A DNA stretch of 64,000 bases from an uncultured Oscillospiraceae bacterium. Lineage in GTDB: Bacteria > Bacillota > Clostridia > Oscillospirales > Oscillospiraceae. The DNA lies in assembly GCA_934589155.1 (NCBI GenBank), contig CAKTNP010000006.1:50967-114966 (forward strand). The letters run 5' to 3'. The translations under genes were made by a program, and so were the position numbers. The notes beneath the pieces are model-generated. The model made no database searches and was not told the DNA's origin. It worked only from the letters and a program-made list of their open reading frames with translations. Every line of letters begins with the position of its first letter. Within the stretch, counting starts at the first letter, position 1. Of this stretch, positions 61,728 through 64,000 are shown piece after piece.

Positions 61728-61736
61728 ATTATACCA
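61728..61736 (-). promoter_or_regulatory. Extended -10 promoter of minus-strand unit
   Basis: TGGTATAAT on the minus strand (TGnTATAAT), with no good -35 box. The transcript would run from about 61,721 to the terminator at 61,465, about 255 nt. Confidence 0.5.
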
Positions 61737-61823
61737 TGAGCAAATTTGCAATGGTGAACGAAATATGACGAATGTAAAAATAAACCAAGAACCGGGGCCG
61801 CCAAGGCGGCACCCGGTCTTTGC

Positions 61824-63113
61824 TCAATATTCCCGGCAGATCAGATCCTCCATGGTCTCCCGCCGGACCAGCAGCCGGTCCTCTCCCCGGCTCAAACCCA
61901 CCATAGGCGGCCTGGGGACCGAGTTGTAATTTGAGCTCATGGAGTGGTTATAGGCCCCCGTGGTGCAGACCGCCAGGATCTCACCCCGGCGGGGCTCCGG
62001 CAGGTGCACATTTTCCTGGATCATGTCCCCGCTTTCACAGCAGCGGCCGCCGATGGTGTAGGCTTTTTCCCCAATCTCTCCGGCTCTGTCCGCCACATAA
62101 ACGGTATATTCCGACCGATACAGCGCATATCTGGGGTTGTCCGTCATGCCGCCGTCCACGCAGATATAATTTTTGTATCCCGGGATCTCCTTCACTGCCT
62201 CCACGGTGTATAGGGTCATTCCGGCATCGGCCACAATGCTCCGGCCCGGCTCCATCAGGATCATAGGCTCCTCCAGCCCCAGCTCCCGGCACCGGGCCGC
62301 CACATGGGCTCCCACGGTCCGGATCTCCGCGGTAATATCCACCCGGGGGTCGGATTCCACATACCGGACCCCATAGCCGCCGCCCAGATCCAGCATCTCC
62401 GGGTAATAGCCATACCGCTTTCCCATATCCGCCGCAAAATTCAGCGTAATATCCGCCGCATCCAGAAATACCGTGCTCTCGAAAACCTGAGAGCCCACGT
62501 GGCAGTGGTAGCCCCGCAGGGTGAGATTTTTCTTCGTCAGCGCCAGGGACAAAAACGCCTCGGCCTGGCCCGTTTCCATCGGCACGCCGAATTTGGAATC
62601 CACCTGGCCCGTCTCCACGGCGGCGAAGGTATGGGGATCGATGCCTGGGGTCAGCCGAAGCAGAATCGGCTGGCGCATCCCCATCTCCCCGGCGATCCGG
62701 TCCAGAGCCTCCAGCTCGTCCACCCCGTCCACGATAAAGCAGCCGATCCCCAAGGACAGACCGTACCGAAGCTCCTCATCGGTTTTGCTGCTGCCGTGGA
62801 AATGGACCCGCTCCATGGGAAAGCCCACGGTATGGGCCCGGTACAGCTCTCCCATGGAGACCACGTCAACTCCCATAGCCTCTTCGTCAGCGATCTCATA
62901 AATCCGCTTGATGCTGAGGGCCTTACCGGCATACAGAGGCATGGCACGGGGGAAAGCCTCTTTCATGGCCCGGACGTAGGTACGGCAGTTTTCCCGGACC
63001 CGGTCCTCATCCAATAGATACAGAGGCGTCCCGTATTTTTTCGCCAGCTCCGTCACGTCCCGTCCGGCAAAGTATAGCCGGTGCCCTTGGATCTCAATAT
63101 TCCCGCACAGCAT
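61824..63113 (-). CDS. lysA: Diaminopimelate decarboxylase
   Basis: PLP enzyme of 429 residues making L-lysine from meso-diaminopimelate. The Schiff-base Lys is in PLYAGKALSIK (about residue 60). HFHGSSKTDEEL, HCHVGSQVFE, LDLGGGYGVRY and EPGRSIVADAG bind the cofactor and substrate. CCESGDMI near the end supplies the active-site Cys of the neighbouring subunit. ATG 63113 has AGAGGGG upstream; earlier ATGs lack one. It stands alone. Confidence 0.96.
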   Translation of the reverse strand: MLCGNIEIQGHRLYFAGRDVTELAKKYGTPLYLLDEDRVRENCRTYVRAMKEAFPRAMPLYAGKALSIKRIYEIADEEAMGVDVVSMGELYRAHTVGFPMERVHFHGSSKTDEELRYGLSLGIGCFIVDGVDELEALDRIAGEMGMRQPILLRLTPGIDPHTFAAVETGQVDSKFGVPMETGQAEAFLSLALTKKNLTLRGYHCHVGSQVFESTVFLDAADITLNFAADMGKRYGYYPEMLDLGGGYGVRYVESDPRVDITAEIRTVGAHVAARCRELGLEEPMILMEPGRSIVADAGMTLYTVEAVKEIPGYKNYICVDGGMTDNPRYALYRSEYTVYVADRAGEIGEKAYTIGGRCCESGDMIQENVHLPEPRRGEILAVCTTGAYNHSMSSNYNSVPRPPMVGLSRGEDRLLVRRETMEDLICREY

Positions 63114-63223
63114 AAGCGTCCCCTCTTTCATGGTAGGAAAGATACCACATTTTCCTCCTTCACGCAAGATGCAGTGTTCCAATTCCCCGGCATCCTGGCA
63201 TCAAGAAATTTTTGGTTTTCCCC

Positions 63224-63252
63224 TTGACAAGTTTCCCAATATCGTGTATTAT
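63224..63252 (+). promoter_or_regulatory. Promoter of tRNA-Ser(GGA)
   Basis: TTGACA, 17-bp spacer, TATTAT; the tRNA begins 42 bp later. Confidence 0.8.
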
Positions 63253-63294
63253 AAGCAAGCTGATTTCAACACGACCGAGATCGGTAGACTTCAT

Positions 63295-63386
63295 GGAGAA
63301 GTCGCGTAGCTGGTCGAGCGCGCACGATTGGAAATCGTGTATACCCCAAAAGGGTATCGAGGGTTCGAATCCCTCCTTCTCCGCCA
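63295..63386 (+). tRNA. tRNA-Ser(GGA)
   Basis: 92-nt class II tRNA: acceptor GGAGAAG/CTTCTCC, anticodon stem CACGA/TCGTG with loop TTGGAAA giving anticodon GGA, long variable arm (TATACCCCAAAAGGGTATC), T-loop GTTCGAATC, discriminator G and encoded CCA. Confidence 0.95.
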
Positions 63387-63392
63387 CAAAGG

Positions 63393-63432
63393 TACGGTAG
63401 CAATGATACAAATTGCTACCGTACTTTTTAAT
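63393..63432 (+). terminator. Terminator of tRNA-Ser(GGA)
   Basis: Stem TACGGTAGCAAT/ATTGCTACCGTA with a seven-base loop and TTTTT after it. Confidence 0.85.
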
Positions 63433-63467
63433 TTTTCCTATCGAAATTCCTTTGATATAAAGCCAAA

Positions 63468-63514
63468 AGCGAGGTTAGTAGGTTCAAATGTGAACCTGCC
63501 GACCTCGCTTCTTT
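63468..63514 (+). terminator. Second hairpin downstream of the tRNA
   Basis: Two-part stem AGCGAGGT/ACCTCGCT and AGGTTC/GAACCT, followed by TCTTTT. Confidence 0.6.
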
Positions 63515-63570
63515 TCGCTTATGGAGTTTCTGGCAAACGCTACCTCAGGAAAAGGTGAACCCACTCTGCC

Positions 63571-63625
63571 GAACCTTTTAATTTTTCATAGAATAATTAA
63601 AAGGTTCGAGAAAAATTAAAAGGTT
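63571..63625. repeat. AT-rich inverted and direct repeat
   Basis: GAACCTTTTAATT (63571-63583) is inverted as AATTAAAAGGTTC (63595-63607), and AAATTAAAAGGTT recurs at 63613-63625. The composition differs from the GC-rich chromosome. Confidence 0.55.
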
Positions 63626-63717
63626 ATAGAGATAGTATCCTACACACACAATCCACGTGGAGACTGTAGCATTGATGACGAGAACCGATACCGGAAAAGG
63701 CTGAAATCTACTGAAAT

Positions 63718-63780
63718 AAAGGGATTCCGGGGTCTGCCCTCAAAACCGGAGGCAGCTCGGAATCCCTTTCAAACTTTTTC
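63718..63780 (+). terminator. Terminator-like hairpin
   Basis: Outer stem AAAGGGATTCCG/CGGAATCCCTTT with an inner TCTGCC/GGCAG part, followed by CAAACTTTTTC. The gene it would end is not visible; the stretch 63,626-63,717 has no credible ORF. Confidence 0.55.
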
Positions 63781-63925
63781 ATCATCTAACCTCCACACCG
63801 AAAAAGTCGAATTATGAGACTACGGGTTTGATAATTGCGTGGCGAGGCTAAAGGTTAGATATAAAAGAGGATAACAGCAAATTACAGCAAACAGCACATA
63901 ACGATAAATTTTCGCAAAAAACATA

Positions 63926-63954
63926 TTGAAAATCGCACCAAATCGTGCTATACT
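63926..63954 (+). promoter_or_regulatory. Promoter reading out of the window
   Basis: TTGAAA, 17-bp spacer, TATACT, then a TAAGGAGG ribosome site at 63,984-63,991 whose start codon lies beyond position 64,000. The spacer holds GCAC/GTGC half-sites (AATCGCACCAAATCGTGC). Confidence 0.7.
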
Positions 63955-64000
63955 AAAATGGTTATATGGGTTAAATTGCGATTAAGGAGGTTGCCCCCGT

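Overview
The window is GC-rich, strongly codon-biased DNA with Shine-Dalgarno sites of the GGAGG type and sigma-A promoters. Its gene set (murB-whiA-dnaE, DUF1540, a SpoIID-fold protein, SLH-anchored lysozyme, PyrK/PyrD class 1B, HepT/MNT fragments) fits a gut-type, spore-lineage Clostridia genome, most likely Oscillospirales. I infer this from gene families and composition; no 16S rRNA is present. About 90% is ordinary chromosome. All three tRNA genes read serine codons and encode their own CCA.

Layout. 1-3.4 kb: a histidine kinase cut by the window edge, its OmpR-type regulator and an FG-GAP lipoprotein, in one minus-strand unit. 3.4-8.8 kb: murB-whiA-dnaE. 8.9-14.5 kb: a J-domain/DUF5685 pair, a BrkB membrane protein, DUF1540, rpe, an XRE-TPR regulator and a divergent membrane protein. 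14.6-17.6 kb: two tRNA-Ser genes and then an accessory patch with a candidate structured RNA, overlapping opposed small transcripts, hepT, a truncated MNT antitoxin and two replication-initiator-like fragments. 17.6-22.1 kb: a heterodimeric ABC exporter and a ZIP transporter. 22.1-31.2 kb: asnB, an aminotransferase overlapping an AGCS symporter, an ArsC/Spx-like protein, truA, a 46-residue ORF, an SLH lysozyme and a lipase. 31.2-37.6 kb: CopA with a C-terminal CopZ domain, HxlR, a CDP-alcohol phosphatidyltransferase, DUF624 and two acetyltransferases. 37.8-45 kb: a carbohydrate ABC importer, MATE pump, MBL hydrolase and ECF S component.

45.1-55.05 kb is a nine-gene de novo pyrimidine operon (pyrC-carA-carB-pyrK-pyrD-pyrF-pyrE-pyrB-pyrI) encoding every step from bicarbonate/glutamine to UMP, ending in a strong terminator. 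55.05-58.1 kb is a DUF4358-MBOAT-DHHW unit that looks like an extracellular O-acylation module. 58.6-61.3 kb is a four-gene cluster of a helical protein, a beta-sandwich protein, a SpoIID-fold plus peptidoglycan-binding protein and a second peptidoglycan-binding protein, which I regard as the least described protein system here. lysA and tRNA-Ser(GGA) follow, and then 600 bp of AT-richer DNA with several inverted repeats and a promoter pointing out of the window.

The most interesting observations are the structured-RNA/antisense patch at 14.9-15.3 kb, the CopA-CopZ fusion with an internal ribosome binding site, the recombination junction near 17,235, the SpoIID/peptidoglycan-binding cluster, and a small minus-strand transcription unit at 61.47-61.72 kb.
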